From positions 24,980,156 to 25,044,155 of the forward strand of contig NC_059348.1 of the NCBI RefSeq assembly GCF_019703515.2: 64,000 nt of DNA, written 5' to 3'. Position 1 is the first letter of the stretch, and the number at the start of each line of letters is the position of its first letter. This DNA comes from Myxocyprinus asiaticus (taxonomy: Eukaryota > Chordata > Actinopteri > Cypriniformes > Catostomidae). The notes under the pieces are model-generated. The model searched no databases and had not been told where the DNA came from. It worked only from the letters and a program-made list of their open reading frames with translations. The position numbers and the translations under genes are program-made. This document shows positions 1-11,539 of the stretch, piece after piece.

Positions 1-1040
1 AATAGGGAATCATTTACATGAACTAGTTCATTTACATAAACGTGTTCATGTACATGAACCGTCCGAACAAATCAACTCACTCAATGCTAAATATAAGTGA
101 GTTGTTTATTTTAACCGGTTCATTTAAATGAACTGACTGAAAGAACCGCTTCACAAAAAAGTACTTATGGAAAGTCAAAACACTTCCCCCAGTGGCCAAA
201 GCGGAATGTGTGGTTTGGCATATGTGCATCTGTGAGCCCTATTTTCCAAATGTAACCTCCACGGAGGGGCGCCAAAAGCGATTTTTGAAGTGAGTTGTTT
301 TGAGCTACATAAGCGTTAATACAGTGAAGATTAATGCATATTTTATCATCACACAATTGTCACTGATTATGCAAATGCAATTACTTCATGGTTTCAATGC
401 AGTATCCAAGCCCGGGTCTCCCACACAGTTGATGTGACTCGTATTCAGTCGCACCACAGGGGAAGGTAAACACTCTGGAGCCGATGCAAACATGTCTGAT
501 AGGCGATGCTGCTTATGAGTAAGTTGGCATAATGTGGCCAATCCTTGGGTACCGGAAGTATCGGAAACAACATGCCGACCTTCCATGTGATGATGTTGCA
601 GAAGACTGCTCCAGCAAAAAGTGTTAAAATTACTATGAACTCCCGCCGTTGTTTTGAATGAGTGTGACAACTAGCCGGAAATGTTTAAGGAACAAAAACT
701 TCACTTCCTTTAACCGACGATTAGTCCATGAAATGGTCAATATGAGCATGTATGGACTGCAATGTGAACATGCACAGTGATTGACAGGCAGAAACTAACG
801 ATCTGATCGCTGCCCGTAGACATCTTTTTTGCTGCTGTTTACCGAGCCTAGGGCTGTTACAGAAAGGTGTGATATTTCATGGCACCTATTTCAATGATAT
901 CTGACAGGTAATAAAGAAGATGTCTGCATGTCATTTAATAATAAAATCTCCAACAGCACCTTTAAGTTAGTAGCTTCGCTACTTTTAGTTAGTTACTCCC
1001 CAACAATGGAATGTGGTAGTGCACTCCTGCCAGTTGTCTA
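1..1040. repeat. Unclassified dispersed-repeat-like sequence
   Basis: The first 150 bases contain several short palindrome-like copies of a GTTCATTTA/TGAAC motif. The stretch 940-1010 (AGTAGCTTCGCTACTTTTAG, then a TTAGTTACTCCCCAAC segment) resembles the ends of non-autonomous DNA transposons common in cyprinids. A 94-codon open frame on the minus strand (386-670) has no domain I recognise. No terminal repeats or target duplications could be defined, so the class is unknown. Confidence 0.3.
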
Positions 1041-1899
1041 TTTGGACTTGTTTTATTGTATTTATCTATAATGTGTTTTGCATTACTATATAATAACATT
1101 AATATAATAAGTAACAGTCACATCTGAAAAGTGCATGCCAGCTTTATGATACAGTAGAGTGTTGAAGCTTCTATAATATAATCTGTTTAGCTTTAATTGG
1201 GTCAAAGGAACATTTAAAAAAAAAAAAAAGTTATAGGTAAAATAAGAGGTTCATTTCAAAATTATACTATTAAAGTCATAAATAATAGTAATAAAGTCAA
1301 TCTCAAAAAAGCATAAGGATTAACGTAGAGTTTTGGCCATTGCTGTAAATTGTCGGAACAGCCTATAATTCGCTCTTCAAGTCATCAATCTATCTCAATA
1401 TCTTGAAATGCCTCACACATTAGCCTCATATAAGTATCATTGATAGAAAATAACTCTGTGTGCTGAAAAAAATAAAGAAAAAAAGGGCTTCTACTCTGGT
1501 TTTTCATATTTGTTCCCAGTTGAGGTAAAAGTGGTGGCATCAACAGATGGCTTCCAAACCACTGAAGAGAATCTGATGTTGAGATTTGGAACAACAACAC
1601 AAGAGCACTTCATTACACATTTCCAGACAACAAATGTGGCACTTTGTGAAGCAGCATCTCAAGACTCTTAAGATCTCTCGGTAAAATAACATCTTAAAAA
1701 AAGCACTTTCATCGATAGATAATTGACTCGAAAATACAGTAGATGGGCCAAGATCTAATACTCTGAACTGCCTTGCTGATATTATTTGGACAAATTATTG
1801 CATTTATTTACATATTTCTTTAAAGAAAAATTAAACCAATATAGAGTGATTCTGTATTCTTGAATATTTGAACGTGCATAATTATTTGTTTTAGATACA
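1041..1899. other. Non-coding, AT-rich; nothing recognised
   Basis: Low-complexity AT-rich DNA with a short A tract near 1216-1228. No splice-framed coding segment, RNA gene or terminal-repeat structure was seen. Confidence 0.5.
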
Positions 1900-2366
1900 G
1901 TGAATGAATGAATGTTACATTTATATAGCACTTTTCTGACACTACACTCAAAGTGGTTTACATTGTGAACAGGGGAGTCTCCTCAACCACCACCAGTGTG
2001 CAGCATCCACCTGGATGATGCGACGGCAGCCATAGTGCACCAGTACACTCACCAGACACCAGCTGTTGTTGGAGAGGAGAGAGGAGAGTGATTGAGCCAA
2101 TTCAGAGATGGGGATTATTAGGAGGCCATGATTTATAAGGGCCGACGGGGGGATTTGTCCAAGACACTGGAGTTACACCCCTACTCTTTTACGAGAAGTG
2201 CCCTGGGACTTTTAACGACCACAGAGAGTCAGGACCTCAGTTTAACATCTTCCAGCAGCAACTTGAGTTTTCCCAGGAGGTCTCCTATCCAGTTACTGAC
2301 CAGGCTCAACCCTGCTTAGCTTCAGTGGGTAACCAGGCAAGAGCTGCAGGGTGATATGGCTGTGCA
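1900..2366 (-). mobile_element. 5S-rRNA-derived SINE (SINE3-type), internally deleted
   Basis: The minus-strand 5' head (2366 down to about 2270) is clearly related to 5S rRNA. It keeps the GCTAAGCAGGGTT block and the GGATAGGAGACCTCCTGG block that correspond to the internal polymerase III promoter of 5S genes. The 3' tail (about 1900-1960) has the TATATAAATG/AAGTGCTA pattern of L2/CR1-type LINE tails and ends in a short (ATTC)n run. Around 2250 the body jumps from the GACCTCAGTTTAACATCT block straight into TTCCAGCAGCAAC, so part of the usual central body is probably missing. It is a retroposon, not a functional 5S gene: the 5S part is diverged and is fused to unrelated sequence. Confidence 0.8.
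2270..2366 (-). ncRNA. 5S rRNA-like head of the SINE (pseudo-5S)
   Basis: Read on the minus strand this segment follows 5S rRNA from near its 5' end (ACAGCCATATCACCCTG) through the internal control region to the GGAGACC box. It has several substitutions and runs directly into the SINE body. By homology to 5S it would have acted as the polymerase III promoter of the SINE. Confidence 0.75.
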
Positions 2367-2862
2367 TTATTTACCATAACATTTGCACTGAATTAGAATT
2401 AACATGAAAAAGAACTAAGGAGCAAATAACCCTTGAAATGAGAGTGGTCAAGAACATCTAAAGTCAAGAATATGGAAATTAACAGGCACACACAGATACT
2501 TGTTTAACTGAGATGCAAGATATGGATATTTTGCATAACCTCTGCATCTTCTTAAACACATGGGCCAACATATGAGAAATCTCACCCACACATCAAATGC
2601 ATTAATTGTTGGGGTTCTCTCATACATCAGATACATCAGATTCAGTATGTCCTTTAAAGTTAGCATTTAAAGTATATCTTTCTGTAGTGCTTTGACCTTG
2701 CATTCAATATAAAACTAACAGTGTTGTCAGATTTATAATAACTGACCTTGTCTGGATTCAGAGGGAGTATTGACACACAATTCAATATGTGTGTCCCAGC
2801 AGCCTCACAGACAGCTGTGTGAATTACTGCTAATGTGTGGTAATTAGCACTGATTCTGGGGT

Positions 2863-2897
<35 letters not shown>

Positions 2898-3050
2898 ACC
2901 CTCAGTGCAGGAGCTAAATGAGTCGCACTCAAGTGGTTGAGTACACTTAATTGGTACCCTGAATTTCCCTTATGGATCAATAAAGACTAGCAATGTACTG
3001 TATGTATTTATGTATGTATGCAAGTATTTCCTACTTACCTACCTATCCAC
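2367..3050. repeat. Non-coding with (GA)n and a LINE-type 3' tail
   Basis: A (GA)n microsatellite lies at about 2868-2894. At 2960-2990 the text GAATTTCCCTTATGGATCA followed by ATAAAG matches the common 3' tail of fish Rex/L2-type LINEs, and is followed by imperfect TATG repeats (2998-3022). No reading frame of interest was seen. Confidence 0.45.
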
Positions 3051-3455
3051 ATACATAACTGTCTTTCTGTGTTTGTCAGTTAGTTGTACAGAATGTGGTA
3101 AGAGGGCTGTGTCAATGATCTGATAGACATGGTGTTCCCAAGAGCCTGTGACTGTCAGTTGAGGTCCAGCTGAGCCTTGTGGTAGTCAGACACCTGAAAC
3201 AAGCCACTGAAAATACAGATTTGATATAAAAAGACAAGCGGTGTTTGAATGTGTGCCAGTTGCTATTGCCACAATGTGAAATAAATGAAGACATGAGATA
3301 TGTTATCACTTCCTGGTCCTTCCTCAGCACTACCAATGCCCTCTGAATACACTATTGCTGCTTTGATGTTGAATAGTAGTTGTGGTGCATTATTGGCTTT
3401 AGAAATATACCCATGGTGTGTTCAATCTCATAATTGCAACTTTGATACTTTGGAA
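3051..3455. other. Non-coding; nothing recognised
   Basis: No coding, RNA or transposon structure was recognised. The open frames across it begin and end without splice or family support. Confidence 0.4.
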
Positions 3456-3551
3456 CATCGTGGGTTCAATACAGAGTTAAGCGCAGTTGACAGCATTTGT
3501 GGCATTATGTTGATTACCACAAAAATGTATTTTTATTTTTTCCTGGTTTTC

Positions 3552-3636
<85 letters not shown>

Positions 3637-3700
3637 TTTTGCTTTAATCAACATTATGCCACAAATGCTGTTTTTTACATTACATCTTATAATTGCGACA
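3456..3700. repeat. Foldback repeat with a (TA)n core
   Basis: Two arms are inverted copies of each other: CAGCATTTGTGGCATTATGT at 3493-3512 and its complement at 3649-3672. The loop between them is a long (TA)n tract (about 3563-3633). The outer part (GTGGGTTCAATACAGAGTTA) matches the end of a MITE family also present at 55080-55410. The open frames through the TA tract are artefacts. Confidence 0.6.
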
Positions 3701-4476
3701 AGAACAGCCTCCAAAACAAGCTGGTGCCCCTGGGCCTCACAAGACCATAAGCCACCCTCTAATGATGCAAATTTTATGCAGTCTTTTTTGACCAGACTTG
3801 GTAAATCATGTTTCATCCTTCAGTGCATTGGAGAAGTGTCTAAACAGAGGGACACATGAGTCAGTTAGTTCAGTTAAGGCCACATCAGTAGACATGAGCA
3901 AGATGTAGAGAGCTGTCCACAAATAGCTCTGAGCAGTGACATGCTGTTTGTGGCTCTGTGTGTGCTCTTTTGGGGTGATTTTTAGGATCTGCTTCAGATG
4001 GCATACCCATGGACTGCCCACAGTCTGTTCGCTGACTGTCTGATGTATTGCACACACAGCTGGAATGTACTTTCTCAATTAGGCAAGCTATAATCTGATT
4101 AGCGAACTTTACGCAAGTTCCATGGGTGAGGGCACTCATGTTTTTTTTTTTTATCATTCTGTCTGGAAACAAAGTTGTTTGCAAGAACAAGTGCTTTTGA
4201 GGATGAAATAGTTATTGGAAGTTATAATTTTACTTGTTTGTTTTTTTTAAGTACTTAAAAGCAAGAGGTTCTTAATAAGTTAGATATCCACGAGCAGAAA
4301 TTTATTTTCTGCTTTTTTAAATTTATTTATTTATTTTAAAATTATTTATTATTATTATTATTGTGTGTGAGAAAGTCTGTACTTATTACTTTTTGATCAC
4401 AGAGTCTAGATACATTTTCTGTCATTTTTTATGCTGCAGTGTTCTGTACAAACGTTCATAGACTGATGCACCATTT
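3701..4476. other. Non-coding; nothing recognised
   Basis: Includes T-rich and (ATT)n runs near 4310-4360. The minus-strand open frames show no recognisable domain. Confidence 0.4.
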
Positions 4477-4940
4477 TTTAAAGTAGTTCACCCAAAAATG
4501 AAAATTCTCTATCACTCACCCTCATGCCAACCCAGATGTGTGACTTTCTTTCTTCAGCAGAACACAATTTAAGATTTTTAGAATATTTCAGCTCTGAAGG
4601 TCCATACAATGCAAGTCAATGGGTGCCAAAATGTTGACGCTTCAAAAAGCACATAAAGGCAGCATAAAAGTAATCCATATGTCTCCAGTGCTTAAATCCA
4701 TATCTTCAGAAGCGATATGATAGGTGTGGGTGAGAATATAATATTTAAGTCCTTTTTTTTTATTATTCTTCTTCCTACCCAGTAGACATGAAGAATTTGA
4801 ATCACCAAAAACACAAGAAGTTAATGTGAAAGTTGAAGTGGAGCTTGACTCAGCAGGGTGGAGGATTTAGTAAAAATTGACTTAAAAATGGATCTGTTTC
4901 TCATCCACACCTATCGCTTCTGAAGATAAGGAATTAACCT
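4477..4940. mobile_element. Foldback DNA transposon fragment
   Basis: The left arm begins AAAGTAGTTCACCCAAAAATG, the common terminus of a large cyprinid non-autonomous family. The segment with TCTTCAGAAGCGATATGATA (about 4702-4721) recurs inverted at about 4895-4930 (CACACCTATCGCTTCTGAAG), so two arms of a foldback element are present. The right arm stops at about 4935 and is truncated. The sequence before the left end (TTTTTTAA) fits the TTAA-type target of the related element at 48493-50108. Confidence 0.6.
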
Positions 4941-5483
4941 TAACTGAGCTTAACTCAGCATGTATGTGTATGTTCTAGCAATTGCAAGTCTTTGTACTTG
5001 CTATGCAGTGGCAGCAGTGTAGCAGATCTAGATCTAGATCCAAGACCAAAATCCAGTCAATATGGTATACCCACATTATTAACATGCTAAATCTCAGAGA
5101 GTTGTCATGACTGAAATTACCAAAGTTCAGGAATAAAACTGTACATGGTGCAAGCTGGTAAGTTCTTTGAACTTATCTGTTAGCCAATCAGCTCGCTCAC
5201 ATGTGATATGTTAAGCCATTTGGCTTGCATGTTGCAAGATGACATATCCTTTGACATGTAATCAGGTAGCCGATCAACTTGTGTAGTCTCTCTTTATCTA
5301 ACATTTCACTGCAGCCAGTACCACTGCTCCCTATACGCACATTACGCAGTCTGTGTAGTTCACCAACTCCCTAGGGGGGCACCATCTTACCCTGGGGGGG
5401 CACCAGAAACTCTGCCGGCTGCCCTTACTCGTACGTTTACGATTATTATTAACATGCTAAATCTTTCCAAGAGTTGTCATGAC
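4941..5483. other. Non-coding; nothing recognised
   Basis: No structure beyond a repeated phrase: AACATGCTAAATCT occurs near 5082 and 5451, each followed by GAGTTGTCATGACT. This points to a short direct duplication. G-runs lie at 5373-5402. Confidence 0.35.
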
Positions 5484-5952
5484 TAGGGCTGCCACCGACC
5501 AAAGATTTTCCTAGTCGACTAGTAGTCATTAGTTTAAGCCATTAGTCGACTAGTTGTCGCACGTTTATAATATTAAAATTACTTAAATATATATTTTTGG
5601 GGGCATCAGAAAATGGTTTGAGTTCCAGGGCTGAGAAAGAATGTTATAAGTAACATTGCTAACACTGTTCTACATTACAGAGAAATACTAAACCGTAATA
5701 ATGAGCCTTTCAAGTATACATTTTACAAGCGCATGCACGAAGCAAGCCACAGCACAAAAGCGGTAATGATTCTGAATGTGTCGGAAAAACCAGCAAGGAA
5801 ACTGTCTGAACATTTTGTTAATTTATAGAGAGAAAGGCACATTAGGTTCGACAGACGATGATCTCGGGGATCGATGATGGTCAGAGTCAATAGCTGATGC
5901 CTTTGATGGTGTCAAGACGATATTTGGCTAGTTTTCCCATTAATGTATTAAA

Positions 5953-5984
<32 letters not shown>

Positions 5985-6360
5985 GGCTATAATTATTATC
6001 AAATTAATATTACAATATTAATTAATACTGCCCGTAGACACACAGACACGCACTTAAAGAAACACACTTTATTATATTATTAAGAACAGATGACAGAAAA
6101 GCCGTATATGCGCATGTATGACACGCTGTTTGTACGGAGGCGTGCAGTCTCGTGGAACACGCGCATGTAAAGGTTTCTCACTCTTTCTTTGTTTCTGTCT
6201 TCTGAATTTTTTTTTTTTTTTTGAAAGAACAGTATCGTCTGTGAGGGCTGCGAATGACCTCAGACATCTCAGCTCAGGAGGTGCTTTGAGTTCAGTTCGC
6301 TTTATTTCCACAGAGCAGTTCATTGTGACCACAACTCTGCAACCTATACATCTGTGATTA
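5484..6360. mobile_element. hAT-like non-autonomous repeat (tentative)
   Basis: The start (AGGGCTGCCACCGACCAAAG, then repeated TAGTCGACTAG palindromes at 5514-5557) resembles the ends of hAT-type non-autonomous families in fish. The interior has a (TTA)n run (5952-5982) and no transposase domain. The right end was not determined. Confidence 0.35.
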
Positions 6361-6542
6361 AAACATAAAATAATACAAAAACACGTTCACCTCGAACCAT
6401 GATTTATACTTCAGTGATTATCATCATTATAATTATTATTTTTACATTTATAATTATTTTTATGTCTTCAATTGAGTAAGTAATTTTCCGCCTGCATGTT
6501 TAGATGGATACTTGCCAGATGGTAAATGGAAAGGTGGTTACT

Positions 6543-6573
<31 letters not shown>

Positions 6574-6762
6574 TTTGATCACTTCATTATTTTAATTGCT
6601 TTTTCATTTCGTTTGGAGTGCAGTTTGAATTTAGAAGTGTATTTGATTTAAGTTTTTAGTTTTTTAAATAAATTAATTTCATTTTCAAAGCAAAATCTCT
6701 AAAGCAAGAATATTCACCGATCCCTCAGCCCGGGGTTGCCGATGTAATTGGATATTGCGATC

Positions 6763-6832
<70 letters not shown>

Positions 6833-7235
6833 TGAAGGAGGGAACAATATGAATTTATTCACATACATGATGTATTTTACCGGACAATGAAATAACCGAC
6901 TGGCAGAGAATGCATAGATGAAATAGGTTCTTTGCCAGAGAGATGTTGCCCTTCACAACTGTTGTAAAACCATCTTTCAAAAAGTTGAACAACACACATT
7001 TTAATTGCACTTAATTTTTTTCCTGTTTTATTTGAATTTTTTGTTAAAATAAATATCATCTTGTGCTCTTGTGCAACTGCTGAACATGAAGTTTTATCAA
7101 GCTATACAAAAAAAGAAAAGACAACAATACTAGCCTAAAAAAAAAAAATATTAGTTTCAGTAATGTCCGTATGTCATTGTAATGTGGTCATCACTTACTT
7201 TTATTCATAATTTTTCCTGCCCCTTTTCTTGTTAA
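6361..7235. repeat. Non-coding with two (TA)n microsatellites
   Basis: (TA)n tracts at 6540-6567 and 6764-6831. The remainder is AT-rich with no coding signal recognised. Confidence 0.6.
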
Positions 7236-7867
7236 TCAAGATCAGCCAGTCAGCGGATCCTGGCTGATGAATGAGTTGACTGATTCATTCATTTAGTTTG
7301 CGAACGAGTAGTACGTTCAGTAAATTCATGAATGAAAACAGGGCCGGTCAACCCATTAGACGAGCGCCTAGGGCGGCATCGCTTCGGGGACACGGTCTAC
7401 CGAGCCAACAATTATGTGTTCAATCTGTGTCGAACAAAATGTGCCCTGTGTGTTCCGATGACCTGTTGTGCTTAAAACTAGAGCCAGTGTTCGAATTAAG
7501 GGAGGTTTTGGGGGTCCCGGAACCCCCATAATGGTTAAAGGACCCTACAAAAAAACAAAATGATGTTACTTGGGGGTCCCCTGGTGTTTTATCAATACTA
7601 GAAATATTTTTTTTTATGCTTGCTGTGACACAACGCAACACAGTCTGTCCATTATCTGTCCCAGTTTTCATAAATAATCCAAACCAAATTTTTTACATCT
7701 GAAAATTCTAAACACGAGGGAGTGCACTACATGCTGTTTCATGAAGGAACTTACAGGTGGTGACACTGGCACAGTGAATCCTCACAATAATAGTAAAATA
7801 TAATTGTTCTTTGATATATATAATGTTGGTACTCCTAAATTACTAACATGAAATAATCTTTTATCTT
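7236..7867. repeat. Dispersed-repeat-like sequence
   Basis: Contains GAACGAGTAGTACGTTCA near 7302 and a GGGCCGGTCAACCCATTAGA block followed by CGAGCGCCTAGGGCGGCATC. These look like multi-copy fish repeats. No termini or domains were identified. Confidence 0.3.
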
Positions 7868-8315
7868 AGGCTACGTCTACATTAATCCGGATACATTTGA
7901 ATACTGCGTTTTCATTTTTGAAACACTCTCTCTGTCCACTCTGGCATGTTCAAGCGTTTTCCAAAAGTTGCTCATCCACACTGAAACGTATGAAAATGCT
8001 GCTTACTGCTCCCCTTACTGCGCTTGCGAAAAATCGCTGTTGTATGTACAGTATGAAACGAAATTGTCCTCGTGTTCCATCGCCGGACACCAATTCTGAG
8101 TAAATGTCCTGTCGCCTTCGAAGGAATGCAATGTTAATGTTGTACAAAGTAACATTTATCTTTAACAATGCTACCAAAGTGAATATCAGGCACAACAGCA
8201 CTGTTATAACACGGGGCACCATCTTGATTGTTTTGGTTGAATGGATCACATGATTGCATCCCATGACAACAAATACATCATCGTTTTAAGAAATATCCGT
8301 TCCCTTACACTCAAC
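7868..8315. mobile_element. Non-autonomous DNA-transposon-like repeat
   Basis: Begins near 7869 with GGCTACGTCTACATTAATCC, the style of a common fish MITE end. No coding domain is present and the far terminus is not clear, so only the repeat nature is proposed. Confidence 0.35.
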
Positions 8316-8814
8316 ATTGCATAGTAACGCATATGGGGAGTGCCTTCTTACACGACCTAGTTGAAACATCTCTACAATAACGCCAATATTCTAATATTGG
8401 CTATGGTGTTTGAGCCCCACCTGTTTTGGCACGAAACTGTCCACTATAAAAACAGATGCACAGACACCATTTCCTCAGAATTTCTTCTTTCAAGACAGCG
8501 ATCATCTCTTGTCTAGAAGCCCTCTACCTTTGCCGTCGATATACACGAGTCAGCGGGCGGAATCTTCGCGGGAAGACTTTCTGCTCCCCTGCACTGCTCT
8601 GGCGAAAATCACACCGCCTCGCCGATTTACGCTTTGCTGGTGAACGGGCCTCAGCATCCTGATTCCCCGCAGCGCTTCGGCAGGGTTTGTGTATCCTTAC
8701 AAAGCAATTGTATATTGTGTATTGTATATTGTGTGATATAAAAATAAATATATATTAATTTATATATTTATATATATATAAAAGAGTCACGTGTTCACGT
8801 TGTTGTTCAGTAAG

Positions 8815-8961
8815 TGTTCCTTGTGTGAGAGACACATCCCACCGTCAGATCAGCATGAGAGCTGCGTTTACTGTCTGGGCCATGCCCACACAGAGACAGC
8901 TCTCATGGAGACAGACTGCCCTCACTGTGAGGGCCTGGGCCTCAAGACGCTTCGCTTGTGA
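8815..8961 (+). pseudogene. DIRS-A Gag-like Cys/His segment
   Basis: A 48-codon frame with the spacing C-x2-C-x3-H, then C-x2-C-x3-H-x-H, then C-x2-C, as in the N-terminal zinc-binding-like part of fish DIRS ORF1 proteins (key text SCVYCLGHAHTETAL). It ends in a TGA at 8959-8961; the rest of the Gag resumes downstream in another frame. Confidence 0.6.
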
Positions 8962-9182
8962 ATCACCCTCGTTCTGAGGGACGATTCAGCCTCACACACC
9001 CTCCCATCCACCTCTTCTGTGATACCCGAGGATTCACATGTGGAGGCATGGGGGTGCTGCAAGGTCATGCAGGATGACTTTAAGGTGGTCCTCGTGGCGG
9101 CACATGCCCATGAGCCCCTCAATCTCTCCGAAGCACATGTTTTCTGATATGCTATGCGCGAGAACTTCGACCTTCTGAAAGA

Positions 9183-10181
9183 GTGGGTGGCCTCATCTCG
9201 TGCAGTGGTTCTGACACTGGGGATAATAATGATGATGGCATGTCACCCGCAGCATCAGGCGAGTGGTCAGTGGATGATGCTGCCACCCCTCCCCCCAGCG
9301 AGGGAGAGGAATGTGCACACGCCATTGACAGGGAGATGCTCCGCGTCCTTACAAGGGTGGTCGAAGAGCTTCACCTTGAGTGGTCTCCCCCAGAGGAACC
9401 TGAACAGTCTTGCTGCGATGAATGGTTCCTGCAGTCTGGACGCAGTCAAACGGCAGAATCCTGCAAATCTGCCCCATTCTTCCCCGAAGTTCATAACGAA
9501 CTATCTAAATCCTGGTGCACGCCCTTCTCGGCACACTCGCGCAGTAATGCCATCCTTATTAATGTGGATCAAGGGGAAGAAAATATGCCCAATTATTCCC
9601 TGTAGTAATTAATTATAATTAATTATAATTATAACAATAATTTTATAATTTTATTTATTTATCATACATTATACATTTGCACATATACAGTGAAATTCTT
9701 TCTGGAAATCACGGCCCATACATCCTTCCAAGCCATGTCGACAAACGTCTGCACTGGTGGGAAAAGCTTACTCAGTGGCAGGACAAGCTGGATCAGTACT
9801 CCACGCAATGGCGGTGGTCCAGGTATTTCAAGCCATGCTCCTCAGGCAAATGGACGTGCACAGCTTCAATCCAGAGACATTCAAAGAGCTACAGACTTAG
9901 CGCTGCATGCCACGAAAGTCACTGCACAGGCCATCAGCAAGTCCATGGGCAATATGGCAGTTCTGGATCGACATATATGGCTGACCCTCACAGAAATGAT
10001 TGATAAGGAAAAAGCCACTCTGTTGGATGGTCCAGTGTCTCCAGCCGGCCTCTTTGGTGGCTCTGTGAATAAGTCTGCTGAGCATTACGTCACGACTCAG
10101 CAGCAGTCACAGGCTATGAGACACTTTATGCCCAAACGGAGTATATCACAGCCAGTTCGCCATCGCTCTATTTCGCCCTAA
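9183..10181 (+). pseudogene. DIRS-A Gag (ORF1) remnant
   Basis: Two segments in the same frame, 9183-9605 and 9690-10181, read as a fish DIRS Gag. The first contains DREMLRVLTRVVEEL, LEWSPPEEPEQS and FFPEVHNELSKSW. The second contains DLALHATKVTAQAISKSMG and LLDGPVSPAGLFGGSVN. Between them an AT-rich run (9606-9690) with a stop replaces the conserved middle. The protein would be the structural particle protein; it is not intact here. Confidence 0.7.
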
Positions 10182-10540
10182 AAGCCCCATACCTGCTGCC
10201 TCACCGGCACCTGCATATCAGACCACGCAGCAAAAGCGCTCCTGATGGGCACAACCCTTTGAAGTGGAAATCAGAGCCCGCAGTTCTCTCCGGGTCTGCT
10301 CCAAAAAAGGCTCGATTGGAGACAGAAAACACTGTTCCCCATCTTCCTATAAATGTTTGCCGGGAAAGGATTATTGTTGTTCACAGTATTGTTCAAAATG
10401 TTGTTTCTGTGTCTTGAACTCAAATAAATGCAATAAAAAATACAATAAGTGCAAAAAAGAATACAGCATTCGTTGCAAATGCACAAGATGCTCACACATT
10501 CTCAAAAAAGAGCCCTTTTCCTCTTCAAAGCACATACATT

Positions 10541-11299
10541 ATGCGCAACCTCATCCCTATAGTGAGCGTTGCATCATATCATACAGTGAGCAAACCAAAT
10601 TGCCCTCTGTCCCATTACGCGGATGCGTGGCAAGCCCTAACGGGTATTTCAGAATGGGTGCACAAAAAGATCAAACATGGTTATACGATGCAATTTGCAA
10701 GCCGGCCACCCTGTTTCAATGGCATTGTGTCTTCCACGGTTTTACCCGAAGATGCGCCAGTGTTACAAGCCGAAATACACAATTTCATTGTGAAAAACGC
10801 AATAGAGATTGTGCCAAATTGTCAAGCACAGCCGTTATTTTCTTGTTCCAAAGAAAGACGGCGGACTTCGGCCAATCCTAATCTGAGACATTTAAATTGC
10901 ACACTCATAAACCACCCATTCAAAATGATTACTCGGAAATGGATCTTATCGCATGTACGCCCATACGATTGGTTTGCATCGATAGATCTGAAGGATGCGT
11001 CCTTTCATATCCAAATTGTATGACATCACAGGATGTTTTTGAGATTCGCGTTCGAGGGAACAGCGTATCAATTCAAAGTCCTGCCCTTCAGACGGTCTCT
11101 GGCTCCTCGCACATTCACAAAGTGCATCAAAGTGGTTCTCGCCCCTCTGAGACTGAGCGGCATGCGCATCTTCAACTACCTTGACGATTGGCTGTTATTG
11201 CCGCAATCAGAGGCTTTGTTATGCCAGCACAGAGACTTACTGCTTCAGCCATTCTACAGTGTCTGTCTCAGTTCAAACTGGGGAGAACACTTCCACTGA
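10541..11299 (+). pseudogene. DIRS-A reverse transcriptase remnant
   Basis: One frame runs through 10541-11299 with a stop at 11021-11023. It carries the DIRS RT blocks in order: IVSSTVLPEDAPVLQAEI, LRHLNCTLINHPFKM, DWFASIDLKDASFHIQ (first catalytic Asp), LRFAFEGTAYQFKVLPF, and IFNYLDDWLLLPQ (the second and third catalytic Asp). The usual PFGLSLAPRTFT block has decayed to PFRRSLAPRTFT. RT would copy the element's RNA. Upstream frame changes around 10880 and the stop make it non-functional. Confidence 0.8.
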
Positions 11300-11539
11300 A
11301 GTTGTTTCAGAAAGCATTGGGATTTATGGCAGCAGCATCTGCCATCATTCCATTAGGTCTCTTACACATGAGACCTCTTCAGAGCTGGATGAAGCGCCGT
11401 GTGCCACGACGTGCTTGGCGCCAAGGGCACATGCACATCACTATATCCCGCCACTGTATGGCTGTTTTAGCACCATGGACAGCTCCTGCGTTTTATCAGT
11501 GAGGTATCATACTGGGGAAAGTTGTCACGTGGCGCTTAG

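Noticed and set aside
386..670. 94-codon minus-strand frame as a possible gene
   Set aside because: No domain, no splice context, and the surroundings look like dispersed repeat; mentioned only as part of the repeat.
2270..2366. A functional 5S rRNA gene
   Set aside because: Diverged at many positions, missing a proper 3' end and terminator, and fused to a SINE body.
3300..3816. Open frames on both strands with long Tyr/Ile runs
   Set aside because: They are translations of the (TA)n microsatellite and foldback arms, not genes.
10264..10881. 205-codon Lys/Cys-rich frame
   Set aside because: It overlaps the DIRS-A Gag-Pol spacer and RT start in a different frame and has no family resemblance.
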